From positions 62,001-126,000 of the forward strand of contig JAYKXP010000025.1 in the NCBI GenBank assembly GCA_037176845.1: a DNA stretch of 64,000 nucleotides. Direction: 5' to 3'. Every line of letters begins with the position of its first letter. Within the stretch, counting starts at the first letter, position 1. Below the pieces are notes generated by a model. It was not told the DNA's origin, did no database searches, and worked only from the letters and a program-made list of their open reading frames with translations. Below are positions 22,570 to 33,829 of this stretch, piece after piece. Position numbers and translations under genes: made by a program. Source of the stretch: Paramarasmius palmivorus (lineage: Eukaryota > Basidiomycota > Agaricomycetes > Agaricales > Marasmiaceae).

Positions 22570-23348
22570 AAGTTGGACAATGATCAGGCTTTGCCGCATC
22601 AAACTCCTCTTCGACTTGAACAACCATCAGCACAGCCAAAAGGTCACATTGGACACATCATATATTGGATAGGAATCGCCGGTTCCTTGGAACTGTACAA
22701 AAGGGCACATGATTCAAAGGCTAGCCATGGGTGCAGCAGGTACGCTCGATCTATTTTCCAGCCTATTCAACTTCGCTGATCTTGTAGTATGATCGATTCC
22801 CTATGCTTGCTCTACTACCGGAATATTAGAATTGGACTTTTTGTGTTGCACCGTGGATCTGGGTGTTAGCAATTCCCGAAGTTCAGCGCCAAGACTAGAA
22901 ACCCGACCACCCTGACCGTGTACCTGTCCTACGAGACACTTGATACTCTGTTATCGCAATTGATCATCTCCCGCTTATGTCGATGGTCGCCAAACGGGAA
23001 TCTCCAGTCGTCCTTATAGAATTGCCGAAGAAGCACGAAAAAAGGAGAGTAGCACGAAAAGGATAACAGATCGAAGGAGTTTTTGACATGCCAGAGGAAA
23101 GGAATAGGCTGGACTCGCTGCCTTCTGCGAAAGTTCGTGTCGCCCGTTTCTGCATGAAGTGTTCTAACCGAACGAACCTTTAGTAGATGTGATGCCATCG
23201 CGTCACAGCATACTTATCTTCCTCGATACCATTCAATGTCGGACACGGGAGTCGACACCGCCTATGATCTCTTACGTCTCCGAGATAAATTGATTCTTGA
23301 AGCTTTCCCTACTTAAGAGCAGGAAGGTGCTGTCTCCACCATCAAATA
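22570..23348. other. Intergenic upstream of the beta-propeller gene
   Basis: No supported gene. The 100 bases before 23349 are presumably its promoter. I did not find a clear TATA box. Confidence 0.3.
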
Positions 23349-24857
23349 ATGCACCTCCAACCTCTCATTCTACCCATTACCTTGCTTGCCTCCAGGGCAG
23401 CCGCGCAAATCCTCTTTTCAGCATCCGAAGCGCAGGTGTCCCTGGATCGCGATGTCGTACCACCTGTCAATGACAGAGCAAAGGCGACCTCAGAGACTCT
23501 CTTGCTTGGTCATCCCAAGAAAAAGGGAGACGAAGCAGGGTGTATTCAGATTCCTCTAGAGTCGGGCGTATATGGATCATGCTCCAATATCACCAGCGAA
23601 CCCGGTACATATTCAAGGGAGGCAGGTACCCTTGCCATTAGCCCAGATGGGACGTTGTTGGCTATCGCACAGAAATATGGTAGCACCATCTTCGTCTACG
23701 AGACAGAGACACTCAAACTCAGGCAGCGCTTCAATAGTGGGCCGAGTGATACAGTTCGACGCATCCTTTTCCCGAGTCGAAACAAGTTGGTCCTCTTTTC
23801 GTCATACTCACTTTTCAAGGATCGAGAAATCATGAGGGTATTTGATTTGGACGAGCAGCTGGAAATGAGGCCCAAGACGATTCGGGCTCGAGATGCGGCT
23901 CTCGAAGCATTCACAAGTATTCTTGGGAAATACATGCCTTCTACCAAGGAGGTCCTCCCTCCCACGGAACTTGGACTCCTCCTCACGGAGCTGTTCCTCC
24001 GCGTCGGTGTCGCTGAGGATATGGCTCGGAACCGCTTGTTTGAGTCGTACTTCATGGAGTCCAGATCTGAATGCACGGCGTCTACGAGCAGAGACGGGCG
24101 CTATGTCATTCGACCCGGGGGATATGACGCGATAAATATCGAAGAGCCTGGACTGAGGTATAAGCCCTGGGATAACAGCTGGCCAACGTCAGTAATACAC
24201 TTCACTAACAGCACCCAATCGAATCGCTCCTTCTTGGCCGCGATGGCTGACAAACTCGAGATATGGGATCTGAAGACAGAGACCATGGTGAACGCCATCT
24301 CCCTACCAGAAGACCCCCCTGCGGCGTATCTTGACTATCGCTGTCCTGTTTTTTCACCAGACGGCAAGCTAGCCATCTTAAACGCCACTTCCAGAGATGT
24401 AGCACCGTATCATGTCATTTGGCACATCGAAGATGGTACGGTAACGCCTCTCGAGTCTTCCCAGCCTCATGAAGCACATCGTGTTTCGTTTTCCAACGAC
24501 GGGAAACGACTATTCGTACAACGAGAGCGGTCAGTTGGTGTATACAATGCGTCAACCGGTGACCTTGTCTACGAGTGGAAAGCCCTGTACAATGCACTCG
24601 ATCGTGGAATCGCTCAGTACCTTTCAAGGATAGTCGATATGGATCATACCAGCACCGGATTGGTCGTTTGCAGATTCGATGATGGTAACATCGCCTTGCT
24701 AGACCCCGAAACAAGGCGTGAGGGATGGCTGCCTTCTCCCTGGTCATGGGGTTATTCTTCTTCTCAGAAGTACAATGTTGTGCTTTCGCCAGACGGCAAT
24801 ACACTCTATAGTAGCGATTCGGACGGTAACGTCAGGTTGTGGTCATTACGCTTGTAG
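23349..24857 (+). CDS. Secreted WD40-like beta-propeller protein
   Basis: Single exon, 502 residues. An N-terminal signal peptide (MHLQPLILPITLLASRAAAQ) with a likely cut after AQ sends it into the secretory pathway. Blade-like repeats follow: LAISPDGTLLAIAQKYGSTI with IFVYETETL; ILFPSRNKLVLFSS with MRVFDL; DKLEIWDLKTETMVNAI; PVFSPDGKLAILN; RVSFSNDGKRLFVQ with VGVYNASTGDLVYEW; GLVVCRFDDGNIALLD; and VVLSPDGNTLYSSD with NVRLWSLRL at the very end. Classic WD pairs are few, so the propeller is divergent. Secreted propellers of this kind have no assigned role that I know. A decayed relative lies 0.8-1.2 kb upstream. Confidence 0.72.
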   Translation: MHLQPLILPITLLASRAAAQILFSASEAQVSLDRDVVPPVNDRAKATSETLLLGHPKKKGDEAGCIQIPLESGVYGSCSNITSEPGTYSREAGTLAISPDGTLLAIAQKYGSTIFVYETETLKLRQRFNSGPSDTVRRILFPSRNKLVLFSSYSLFKDREIMRVFDLDEQLEMRPKTIRARDAALEAFTSILGKYMPSTKEVLPPTELGLLLTELFLRVGVAEDMARNRLFESYFMESRSECTASTSRDGRYVIRPGGYDAINIEEPGLRYKPWDNSWPTSVIHFTNSTQSNRSFLAAMADKLEIWDLKTETMVNAISLPEDPPAAYLDYRCPVFSPDGKLAILNATSRDVAPYHVIWHIEDGTVTPLESSQPHEAHRVSFSNDGKRLFVQRERSVGVYNASTGDLVYEWKALYNALDRGIAQYLSRIVDMDHTSTGLVVCRFDDGNIALLDPETRREGWLPSPWSWGYSSSQKYNVVLSPDGNTLYSSDSDGNVRLWSLRL

Positions 24858-26470
24858 TCTCTTACTACTCAGTCACGTATCTTTATTCGGACTGTCTCGT
24901 AGTAACAGTAACACTTTCCCAATCTGACTTATATTTATCGAACTCGTGTGTATAGCCATAGTTTTGCTGTATAGTCCTATTTTGGTAAGCCGAGTTGTAG
25001 CTCCCACGATTGCTGTGTCGGTTGGAACTTGGAACGCACCACCATGGATTGATTCTGACCATCATGATTGACCCTGCTCATCTCTATTTTCGTATACATA
25101 TCAAGCTGTACGCCAGCATCAACATCTTGCGAAGAGAAGTCTGGCTTGGAAGACAATTGTACCCATGGTCGTCGTTTCCATTCGCAGGAACTCGCTGATC
25201 ATTCCACAAGTGACGACGGTATTCAAGCTTATTCAAGGCTGTAGTAACTTAGTAACTGCTCAACTTGAATAAGTGGCCAAATTCACTGACGTGAATAGAT
25301 TTCCAGATATTCCTCAATGCCGCTCGACACGATGTTTCAGATTTTTCAGACTCGGACTCTACTGGCGTGCACTCGACCGTATTCAAATGTTCACCTCGCT
25401 TCCATGACACATGGCCTTTCTGGCAGTCTGCAACTCGGAGGAAATCAACTGTTCTCCGATACGATCACCAAGCTTCACAAAAGAGGGATCATTTGAAGGC
25501 TCCACCGTATCAACCCAACCCTGTATCTCGACCCCAGATCCGCACTCTTGGAGACTCTTGGTTCCTAGTTTATCATCTGTTATCATCCATCTGGGATCAT
25601 GGGATCATCTGGCTGATACAGTATGTTCAGGCTGGTCACCGTTGTGGAGGAGCACAGTTTACATTGTTGGAGCCTCACAATGGTGTCACTGAAAATTGTG
25701 CCTCATATGCATTATCAGATCTTCCTGTGACCTATGAAGACCTCTGCGGTGATGCCGCTGGTCTCCAAGAGTAGCTACTGGATCATGGGAAAACTTATCT
25801 CAGGCTTGGCCGTTGTCGTGCGCAACCGACCGGCATGCTTTACGTTTGCGATTTCCACGGCTTAGCGGATTGAAGATATCCAGGGCTTTCTCCAGTTTTC
25901 ACGGAATCCTATACTGAGGTTTTGTGTATTCCGTAGAATATCCAGACCACTACCCAGCAGTGAATCAGTTACATATGCTTTCCAGTCCTTTCGTGTTCAG
26001 AAGTAATACAGTAACACTGCGAAGATCGGCTATTAAGCCGGTTTTAAGGTTTTGCTTCCGGAAATTGAAATTGCTTCCGATGATGGCGCTTTGGTGCCTG
26101 CCTTTCATGATTCCCACTCCCGTCTCGTCCTCTCATCATACTGCAGTGTTGATGTGTTCTCTTGCTACAGCTACAGTAACTTGATCATCTCCTATCATCT
26201 CGCTTTCGGAGTGATCATGAGGGCGTTGCCCAAGGATTCGAGAGGCGCTAATCCACAATCGTCCGTTTTCGTAAGTCCTTTGGTGTAATTTCTCATCTGT
26301 GTCTGAATTTGAAACGGGTAGTTCCAGGGACAAATCATTGCATTACCCCGATACGCTCCTTCTAATACTATTTATGAGACCGTCGTGATAATGTGCCCAG
26401 AATTCACTTCCCCCCCTCTAATTCGGGCTACGGCCACAACCTAAGCTAGCCAACCTTTCCAGACTGTGAA
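24858..26470. other. Intergenic, possible relics only
   Basis: About 25370-25770 and 26050-26290 hold medium-length open frames. The second reads EIEIASDDGALVPAFHDSHSR and then SYHLAFGVIMRALPKDSRG, which looks protein-like, but no family is recognised and no start or splice structure could be built. It may be the remains of a gene. Confidence 0.25.
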
Positions 26471-28070
26471 ATGACGACTCCGGAGGAGCAAGCCAAGTAC
26501 ATCAAGCTCTATCAGGGAAATCTCATTCCCTTGCGTGTTTGCCGTATGTTTCCAATTTTTTTTGCGGTTTGGTGTAAGCTAAAGAGCGTTTGTCGCAGTC
26601 GTTGGTTTCACTTGGGGTCTCCATGATTATCGTGCGTTACCAGCTTTTTTTAATCGATTCCGCGTTCTCAAGTATTCGCTTGCTCAGTTGTCACTTTGGA
26701 GGACGAGGTGAGCAATTCATAGTCACTAGTGGATTGCTGAGTGCTGAACCCTCCAAAAGATGAAATACATTTGGGTCGGTAATCTACGTTCACCCAACAT
26801 TTCAGCCTTGACTGAATTTCGCGACTAGTCGATGAAATGGTCCTTCAACAAGTTTATGTTCTTTTGGGCGCGTGTTTCAACACATTCTTCAACTCCCCTC
26901 TCTGACCTTGGCAAATCAGATACGCTACTATACCCTGACCCTTCTCCTGTTCGACGTGATACAAATACACGTTTTCTCCATTCCTGGTGTCACAAACGAT
27001 AACGTGTACGCGAAAAAAGGCTCGCACTATCTCACGTCAATGCTGACCCTGCTCGCCCAGTTGCGTAGCTATGGACTCGATCATCCGTGTTGTGGGAGCA
27101 CTTAGTTTGTGGTCCGTGGAAATCATCATGCAACTTCGCGTTTACGCTCTTTACAAGTGCTCTAAAAAGGTATGCCTCACTCGAGTGTATCCTAGGCCTA
27201 ATGACTGACTATCACTATAGATAGCAATTATCAATGCTCTCTTGTTCCTGGGATCCATAGGTGGATTCATGTATGTGCTTATACATAATGCCCAGCGACG
27301 GCGGGCTGTTATTGCCGATGCTATACATTTGCCTTTGCCCGGATGCCCTTCAATACACTCAGGAATCGAATGGGCGCAATGGGTTCCCGGTACGTTTCAG
27401 CTTCCCGCCTTTTATGCGCCCGGTTTTGATTGGCCATCTACAGCGACTGCTTATGAGGGCGTTCTTTTCGGATTCGCACTCTACAAAACCCTAAAGTCCA
27501 CTACCGTTCGACTCAGAAGCGGAACTCGGGTTGGCTTGTACTCGTTATTATTACGAGACAACCTATTCTACTTCTTCGCGTAAGTTTTTACCTGGATGTA
27601 CGAAAGCAATGCTCAGCACCATCTAGAATCGCTTTTGTGCTGGTGTTCAACAATCTCATGGTAGTGGTATGTGGGCTCCGAGTCTTCCGTGGTGTCTTCG
27701 CCGTTCTCACTTGTGTTGTCATAGGGCATAACCAAAATTCCTTGGTTCAGTTATGCGTACGCCCAAATTTATTTGCTATCTCAATCGAAGTTTCTCATTG
27801 CTTAAATGCAGGCCTTTCCATGCCGCCGTTGGAATACTCACCACCCGCATGATGCTCAACGTCAGCAAGGCAGCCACAACAGATGTAATCGTCAATGGGA
27901 GTAACTCAAAACCGTGGTCAAAACGAACGGGAACTGTCAATACCTGGCACGCAGCAAGCCATGCCCCCTCTGGATCTACTCTGACGAGATCAGACGAGCC
28001 ATCAACACTGGATAGCTTCGAGATGAAATATACCAGACCAGCAAGATCAGCACGTATGGGCGCTGTTTGA
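26471..28070 (+). CDS. DUF6533-type seven-helix membrane protein
   Basis: Eleven exons, 338 residues: 26471-26543, 26599-26631, 26688-26707, 26760-26774, 26829-26873, 26920-27005, 27061-27169, 27221-27389, 27444-27579, 27627-27666, 27725-27756 and 27812-28070 (twelve segments if each short piece is counted; phases checked throughout). Early residues LVGFTWGLHDY, LVTLEDEMKYIW and KWSFNKFMFFWAR match the family's first two helices. Further helices are SIIRVVGALSLWSVEIIMQL, IAIINALLFLGSIGGFMYV, a loop rich in Cys/Pro, AYEGVLFGFALYKTL and NLFYFFAIAFVLVFNNLMVV. The C-terminal tail is hydrophilic. Exons of 15 and 20 bases are unusually small but conserve the family pattern. This basidiomycete-expanded family has no proven function; receptor roles are only suggested by topology. 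The donor at 26775 (GTCGGT) is weak. Confidence 0.78.
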
Positions 28071-28204
28071 GGATCTGCTTCACTGGGATATATTCATTCC
28101 TTTGATAAGTTATTCGTACAATTTATTCCCATATATTTCTAGTGATGATACCATTGCGTTCATAATTGTCTGTTGTATAGTAGTGCCTTCGTACCGATAG
28201 TATA

Positions 28205-31200
28205 TCATACTTTGCGACGATCTCGGACACGCTCGTGAGGTTCCTGCCATGGAACCTGTAGAATGCGGAAAATGTCTTCCTCCGCCTCGGACGCGAGTAT
28301 ATTACCTAGAGAGATATTAATAGCTGTCACTAGTCCAAGGCAACGAAAAGCCAACCTTTGTTAGTTTTGATAGTCCTGTTGTGGGGATCGCGAACAACGC
28401 CCTCATATAATCCCCGCTGGTTAAGAGAGTAGCCCATCTTGTTGGCTTTGTATCGCATCGAGCGGTTGAACTGAAATGTCTTGTTAGTTATATTTTTGGC
28501 GCCTTGGAGGGTAAACACGTACCAGATCATCGCCCTATAAGTCGAGAGGATAAGTGTGAGAATGGTCACAAAGAGCCCATAGTGATTCTTACCGTGTAAT
28601 ATAGCAATGCCGCTCCTTTGGACTTCCAAGGGACAGTTAGGAAATCGATACGCCGACGTTTGGCCCCCTCCTTCCCTGGAAGATGACATAGTCCACGATA
28701 TATTGCTTCTAGGTCACCTTCCTCTGGGTCGGGCTCAGGAAGGGCTAGGTCCTCCGTAATAATCTTCGCGGCGTGAAGCTTTTTCAACAAACGAGAAAGA
28801 ACTCCTAGAAGACTTGTTACGCGAGATCGTAGCTTCGAGTTGTCGAGTTACTGACCTTCATGGGTATGACCGTCGCTCGGGTCTCGTGTGATCAGTATCT
28901 ACAATAGATTCAAGAGTGAGCGGCTGTGATCATCTCATCCTCATCGAAGGAAACCCACATCTATATCTCCACAATCCTTTTTGCCTCTGAATCGACGTCA
29001 GATTATAGTTTAATCCCAGGTAAAGAAAACTCGCCGTCTGTAGCTACCCATGATTTCGACAAAAAGTTTTGGATCGATGGAGAGAGCTGCCAAATTTTTA
29101 GTGCGAAACCTTTTAGAATTATTGGAACAACACACCAATCGGCTTAATGAGGTCAAAGATTGCGGCGGCCTCCTCTCTGGGCATGCGTTCATTGATATCT
29201 GAAATATACCAGTAGATGAGGATATTTTGAAGAAGACAAAATATTACTGGTGACTTACCGTCATAGAATTGAAGACCAATCTTTTGTGCTCTACTCAGTT
29301 TGACGCCTGCTTTTCCGTCCTTGAGGTCGTCAAGTGTCCTACAGCCATTCTGGTACCATTTAAGAGCAGTCGAAGCGCCTAAGTATCGTTTAGGGGGATA
29401 ATGCTATATGTTAGATGTTACAAACTTACCGACGCCATAGATACCTTGAAATATTTGAGCTACTTGAACCGCTTCGGTCCTCTCATGCTGAATACGGCGT
29501 AGATTGCCTGTCTCGATTATTTCCATGATCTGTCGACATTCAGCCCGACGAGCGGACGTGAAGGGTTGGTGAAACGACTGACTTTCATGGCAGTCTTTTC
29601 GCCGACGCCATTGAGCATCTTGGCTTGCCTAAGAGATTTAATTCGTTGGGGATACACTTTGAGAGAGCTAATGGCTACATAAATTGATGAGCTTTGTAGA
29701 TACGAGTAGATGTGAGGCATTAGGTTACCTTTCGTGTAGGAGAGTACCCGCCAACGATCATCCTGGGTTGGTTTTGCACGATGCAGGTCACTAAGCTCTT
29801 GGAGCTGGAACGAGGTGTATTAAGTTTGAGATTCGTCGAAGAAAACTATAAACACTTTGGACCTTATCAATAATATCTTGATTTATGCATTCAAGTGGAC
29901 CATTCTTATTATCACAGGACCAGCCCTATAATTATCCGTGTCAGCAAGTTTAGCGGTAACAAGGGGGCCCTTACTGCTCTTTGCCTCTTTGCAGGGGCTG
30001 AATTATCTTCCTCTTCGCTACTTGAATCGTCAGTCTCTTCAGCCTCTCCGTAGCGCTGTTGTTCCAGTTTAGAAACATGTATAAATCGAATTGCCAAGCT
30101 TACCCCTATTTCCTCGTTCATATCTGCCAAAGCCTGCTCGTAAAACTCGGCCAGAGGATCCTCGGGTGTTTCGGTTTTGACCTTGACCTCTGGTTCGAAA
30201 TTGAGCGGAACACGAGATGACGAAGCCCCGAGCTTGACGCTCCGAGCATTCTGAACTTTACTGCCGCCAGTGTTGGAACCAGATGGGGGTTGGATATTAT
30301 CGTCTGTGAACTCTCTGAAAGACCGTCGAAAACAGCGGATTGGAGAGCCAATGAACACTTACCCAATACGACTGAAATCAGCACTGTCCTCTTGCGCCAA
30401 CGCCTTCGCTTTACCCTTGCCTCTCCTTGTCGTCGTCGTCGTCGTCGGCTTGCATCCGGCATCGAAGCGTGAGACATGTTTGGCGTAATTCCATGGCTCG
30501 ACAGTTAAGGGATTACCACAGTTAACCCATTCCCATTTGACAGTGGGAATGTGGTCTGGAATATCTTTCAGTCGTTTTAGACGAAGATACCGCAATAGAA
30601 CAGGAGGGGCTGGGGCATCGTCTACGATGTAGGAGACGATCTCCGGATCGAATATCGGCGCGAGCGTACCACCAAGTTTTACAATCTAGGATATCTGAAT
30701 AAGCGCCAAAAATCTTCTTTGAATCTTTAAATTGTGCACTTACTATTTCCATTTTCTTTCGCGAGGACTCTGTGAGGTATAAGTTGTCGCCGCCGCAGAA
30801 ATAGATATTAGCGCCTATGAGCGTCTGAGGCTTGCGAGGCTTGATTAACCCAGCTTTCGCATCTGCGTTTAGCTTGTCGGCGTATTCATCGTAGTAGTAC
30901 TTGCCCGGCGGCAGCTTGTCTCGCTTCTCATTGGGGAATTTGAGCTCCCAAGAGCTAGGCGTCTTTGGGGCGGTAGGTGGTGAAGACGTTTCAATGGCAC
31001 TTCCTGCTGGGCTGGAGTTCATTCCCTTTGACGAAGAGAGCTTCATAATCTTCTTGCCAGCCTTCTTCGAATTTTGCTTCGAAGCTTTATCTTTTTCAAT
31101 GAATGATACTCTCTCTCGAAGCTGTAGTAGGAATGAGGGGGTCTCTTTGCCCGCCCGAACCGATTGTTCTGAGAATTCGCTTGCGTCTTCGATGGGAGAT

Positions 31201-31971
31201 GTATCACGATGAGGTGGAGAGGAACTTCGTTGCTGTGGTGGTGTTACTGGGACATGCGGGGCTTGTTCAGGAGGTTTCGCAGTCCGGAGTGAATTGGTGG
31301 ATTTTCTTGAGCCTTTGGTTGCGCTAGGTCGAGCCCGGGGTGAAGATGACGCAGGAGGTTTTGGAGATAGCACAAGCCTAGTGCTTCTCCTCGGAGGAGT
31401 GACAGGCTCGTCCTCTGTTTCAGAGTCGACCTGGGCAGGATCACAGGAATAAGGCCTATGCAAATAGGTGTTAGTATAGAAAAGGCAAAGGAGGTGTGTG
31501 ATAACTTACATCGACACATTCTTACTGGCTTTATTCGCAAGAGAGGTCAGATCTGCGCCATCTGAAGGTTTATTACGTTTCCTAGGCGTGGCGGGAGTCC
31601 TAGAAGTGTGGCGTTTTCTTTTCGAGGAGCTTCATGACAATTGTTAACAAGGAAGGCGGTGTTCAGAATTCCGGTTTGATTACCTTAAACTCTCCGATGG
31701 TGCCGCGTCGACGGGATCTGTGGATATTTCTTGTCGGGTCTTGTCCGTTTCGACAGCCTCGCGCTGGACGATCTCTGGCTGCGATATAGCTGGAAGGTCT
31801 ACACGTTGCCTTGATGTTATTTGTGAGGTGTGCCGTTTCTTCTACGAGATCTAGGACTTCCGAAACGCACCTCTGGGATTTCTTGGACATCCGAGAGCGA
31901 TATTCCTCCATGTCATCGTCAGAGATATTCATACGACTATCCTGCTCTCGAAAGAAGGTATCTACGTCCAT
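28205..31971 (-). CDS. Family X DNA polymerase (pol lambda/Pol4-like) with BRCT domain
   Basis: A long multi-exon minus-strand gene for a nuclear repair polymerase used in gap filling and end joining. Order from the N-terminus: MDVDTFFREQD; a basic nuclear-signal region SSKRKRHTSRTPATPRKR; a Ser/Pro-rich linker; a BRCT domain (LIGANIYFCGG to VKWEWVNCG); an acidic linker; the 8 kDa helix-hairpin-helix part (KMLNGVGEKTAMK and IYGVGASTALKWY); and the palm, with MGSYRRGKKDCGDIDILITR and RRRIDFLTVPW. These last two supply the three catalytic aspartates. NRSMRYKANKMGYSLNQ is the conserved thumb segment. The protein ends ILQVPWQEPHERVRDRRKV at 28205. The exon 28959-28986 is only 28 bases and is preceded by an intron with a GC donor (28987-29034). 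It is head to head with QCR2, 433 bases apart. The first intron near 31800 is not resolved. Confidence 0.88.
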
Positions 31972-32404
31972 TATAGACGCGTTTAGAGAGAGGTGAGGGT
32001 ATCTAGAGGTGGTGGTATAAGGACAAGATATAACCAAGCCTGAGAACAATAAGTACGGAGTTTAGGAGCAAACTGAGTGTGACTGTTGTGACACAATCGC
32101 GTCGGCTCCGCGCGTGGCCGGTTCACACGATGGGAACGTGACCTTGGCACCTTGAACTAGTGATTGGCAAGAGAGATAAACGACAAACACCCTAGATCTG
32201 ATTTTTAGCTCTGTATAGTACATCTCAAAGCTGACAGAATCTCAATGAAGAGCCTGTACGACTTGAGTTTTCGGGGAACAAATTGAAGGTCCGTGGGACC
32301 AGTCACATGCCACCGTACCCATGGACCGGAGTCCGCATACCGGATGAACCCGCCTTCACCTCTCTCACCTGAATTCCTCGATTTCACCCATAACTTTTTC
32401 TTCG
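31972..32404. promoter_or_regulatory. Divergent promoter region between the polymerase and QCR2
   Basis: 433 bases separate the two start codons. The sequence has no further gene that I can support. It must contain both core promoters, but no motif is distinctive enough to name. Confidence 0.4.
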
Positions 32405-33829
32405 ATGCTGGCAACGAGGGCCTCATCACGCAACGCACAGCGTCTGGCACGGTCTTTTGCCACTGTAGTAGACAGTGCTGGTGTCAAAGTCGCTGCGGTT
32501 GACACCAACCAGCCCACTTCTTCCGTTACTCTTCTCGTGAAAGCTGGAAGCCGGTTTGAACCCAAGGCAGGAGTTGCTCATGGTTTGAAAAACTTTGCTT
32601 TCAGGGTGCGAGAATCAGTTTCTGCTACTCAGAAACATGTTGCTAATTGAACTTGTAGAGCACAGGCAAGCGTTCGGCATTGGGAACAGTTCGTGAAAGC
32701 GAGCTTTACGGTGGTGTTTTGTCTGCAAGCTTGTCCAGGGAATATCTTGCTCTTACTGCTGAATTTCTGAGGGGTGACGAGTGAGCCTTTCTATTTGAAT
32801 CCATTTTCTTGTCTCATCGCGAATTTTTCAGGCAACATTTCGTTGACGTTCTCACTTCCTTCATCACCGCACCGAAATTCACTCGTCATGAATTCTTGGA
32901 ATACGTTTCCCCAGTCATCGAAGGCGAGATCGAAGCCACCGCCTCGAACCCTGGTGCACAAGCTCTAGAGCTCGCTCACGCCTTGGCTTTCCGTCAGGGT
33001 TTGGGGTCATCCCTTTTCGCCGCACCTCACTCCCATCTCACCGAAGAAGATATCAAAGCCTTCGCCAAGTCCGCTTTCACCAAGAGCAATGTCGCTGTCG
33101 TTGGTACGGGCATCGACCAAGAATCCCTTTCCAAGCTTGTTCAGCAATCCCTCAGCAATATCTCTTCCTCCACTACCTCCTCCCCTGCCTCGTCATATTT
33201 CGGTGGCGAGACACGTGTCCAGAGCCACGCAGGACTTCAGACCGTGTTTGTCGGTTATGGTGCTGCTGGTGCACCTCTAGCTGAACTTGCCACGCTCGCA
33301 GCTCATGTCTCCCCCGCTGCTTCTGTCAAATGGTCTCAGGGCCTCTCACCGATCGCTTCGGCAGTCGCACCTGGTACCACCGTGCAGAGCGTGTACCTAC
33401 CTTACTCTGATGCTACCCTCTTTGGCTTCCTTGTCCAGGGCCAAGATGGCGCCTCCGTTAAAGCTGCGGGTAAAGCCGCTGTTGAAGCGTTGAAGGCGGC
33501 TTCCGGCGGAGTTAAGGGTGATGACCTCAAGAAGGCTATTGCAAAGGCCAAGTTTGCGACCGCCTCTGCTGCTGAGAGCAGGGAAGGGCTAGTTGCAACG
33601 TTAGGCGCCAAGATCCTCGCTGGATCGGATTCCTCGTTGGCTTCGGCTCTCAGCTCCTTGGACGCAGTTTCCGAGAGTGCTTTGGCAAAGGTTCGTGGGT
33701 CACTTTTTTCGTTGTTCGGTTATTGATCACATCTTCCAGGCTGCCTCATCGCTTGTCAGCGCAAAACCCACCTACGTCGCTGTTGGTGACATTGCTTCTC
33801 TTCCTTACGCCGACGAGTTGGGACTGTAA
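32405..33829 (+). CDS. QCR2: Cytochrome b-c1 complex subunit 2 (core 2), mitochondrial
   Basis: Exons 32405-32605, 32659-32780, 32832-33690 and 33740-33829 give 423 residues, the usual size for this subunit; all phases fit. It is a structural core of respiratory complex III in the inner mitochondrial membrane. The N-terminus MLATRASSRNAQRLARSFAT is an Arg/Ser-rich presequence. The M16 peptidase fold follows: SSVTLLVKAGSRFEPKAGVAHGLKNFAF, STGKRSALGTVRESELYGG, FVDVLTSFITAPKFTRHEFLEY, and the second domain with VFVGYGAAGAPLAELATLAAH. The HxxEH zinc site of active processing peptidases is replaced by AHGLKNF, as expected for core 2 rather than an active protease. The protein ends SLPYADELGL. Confidence 0.92.
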
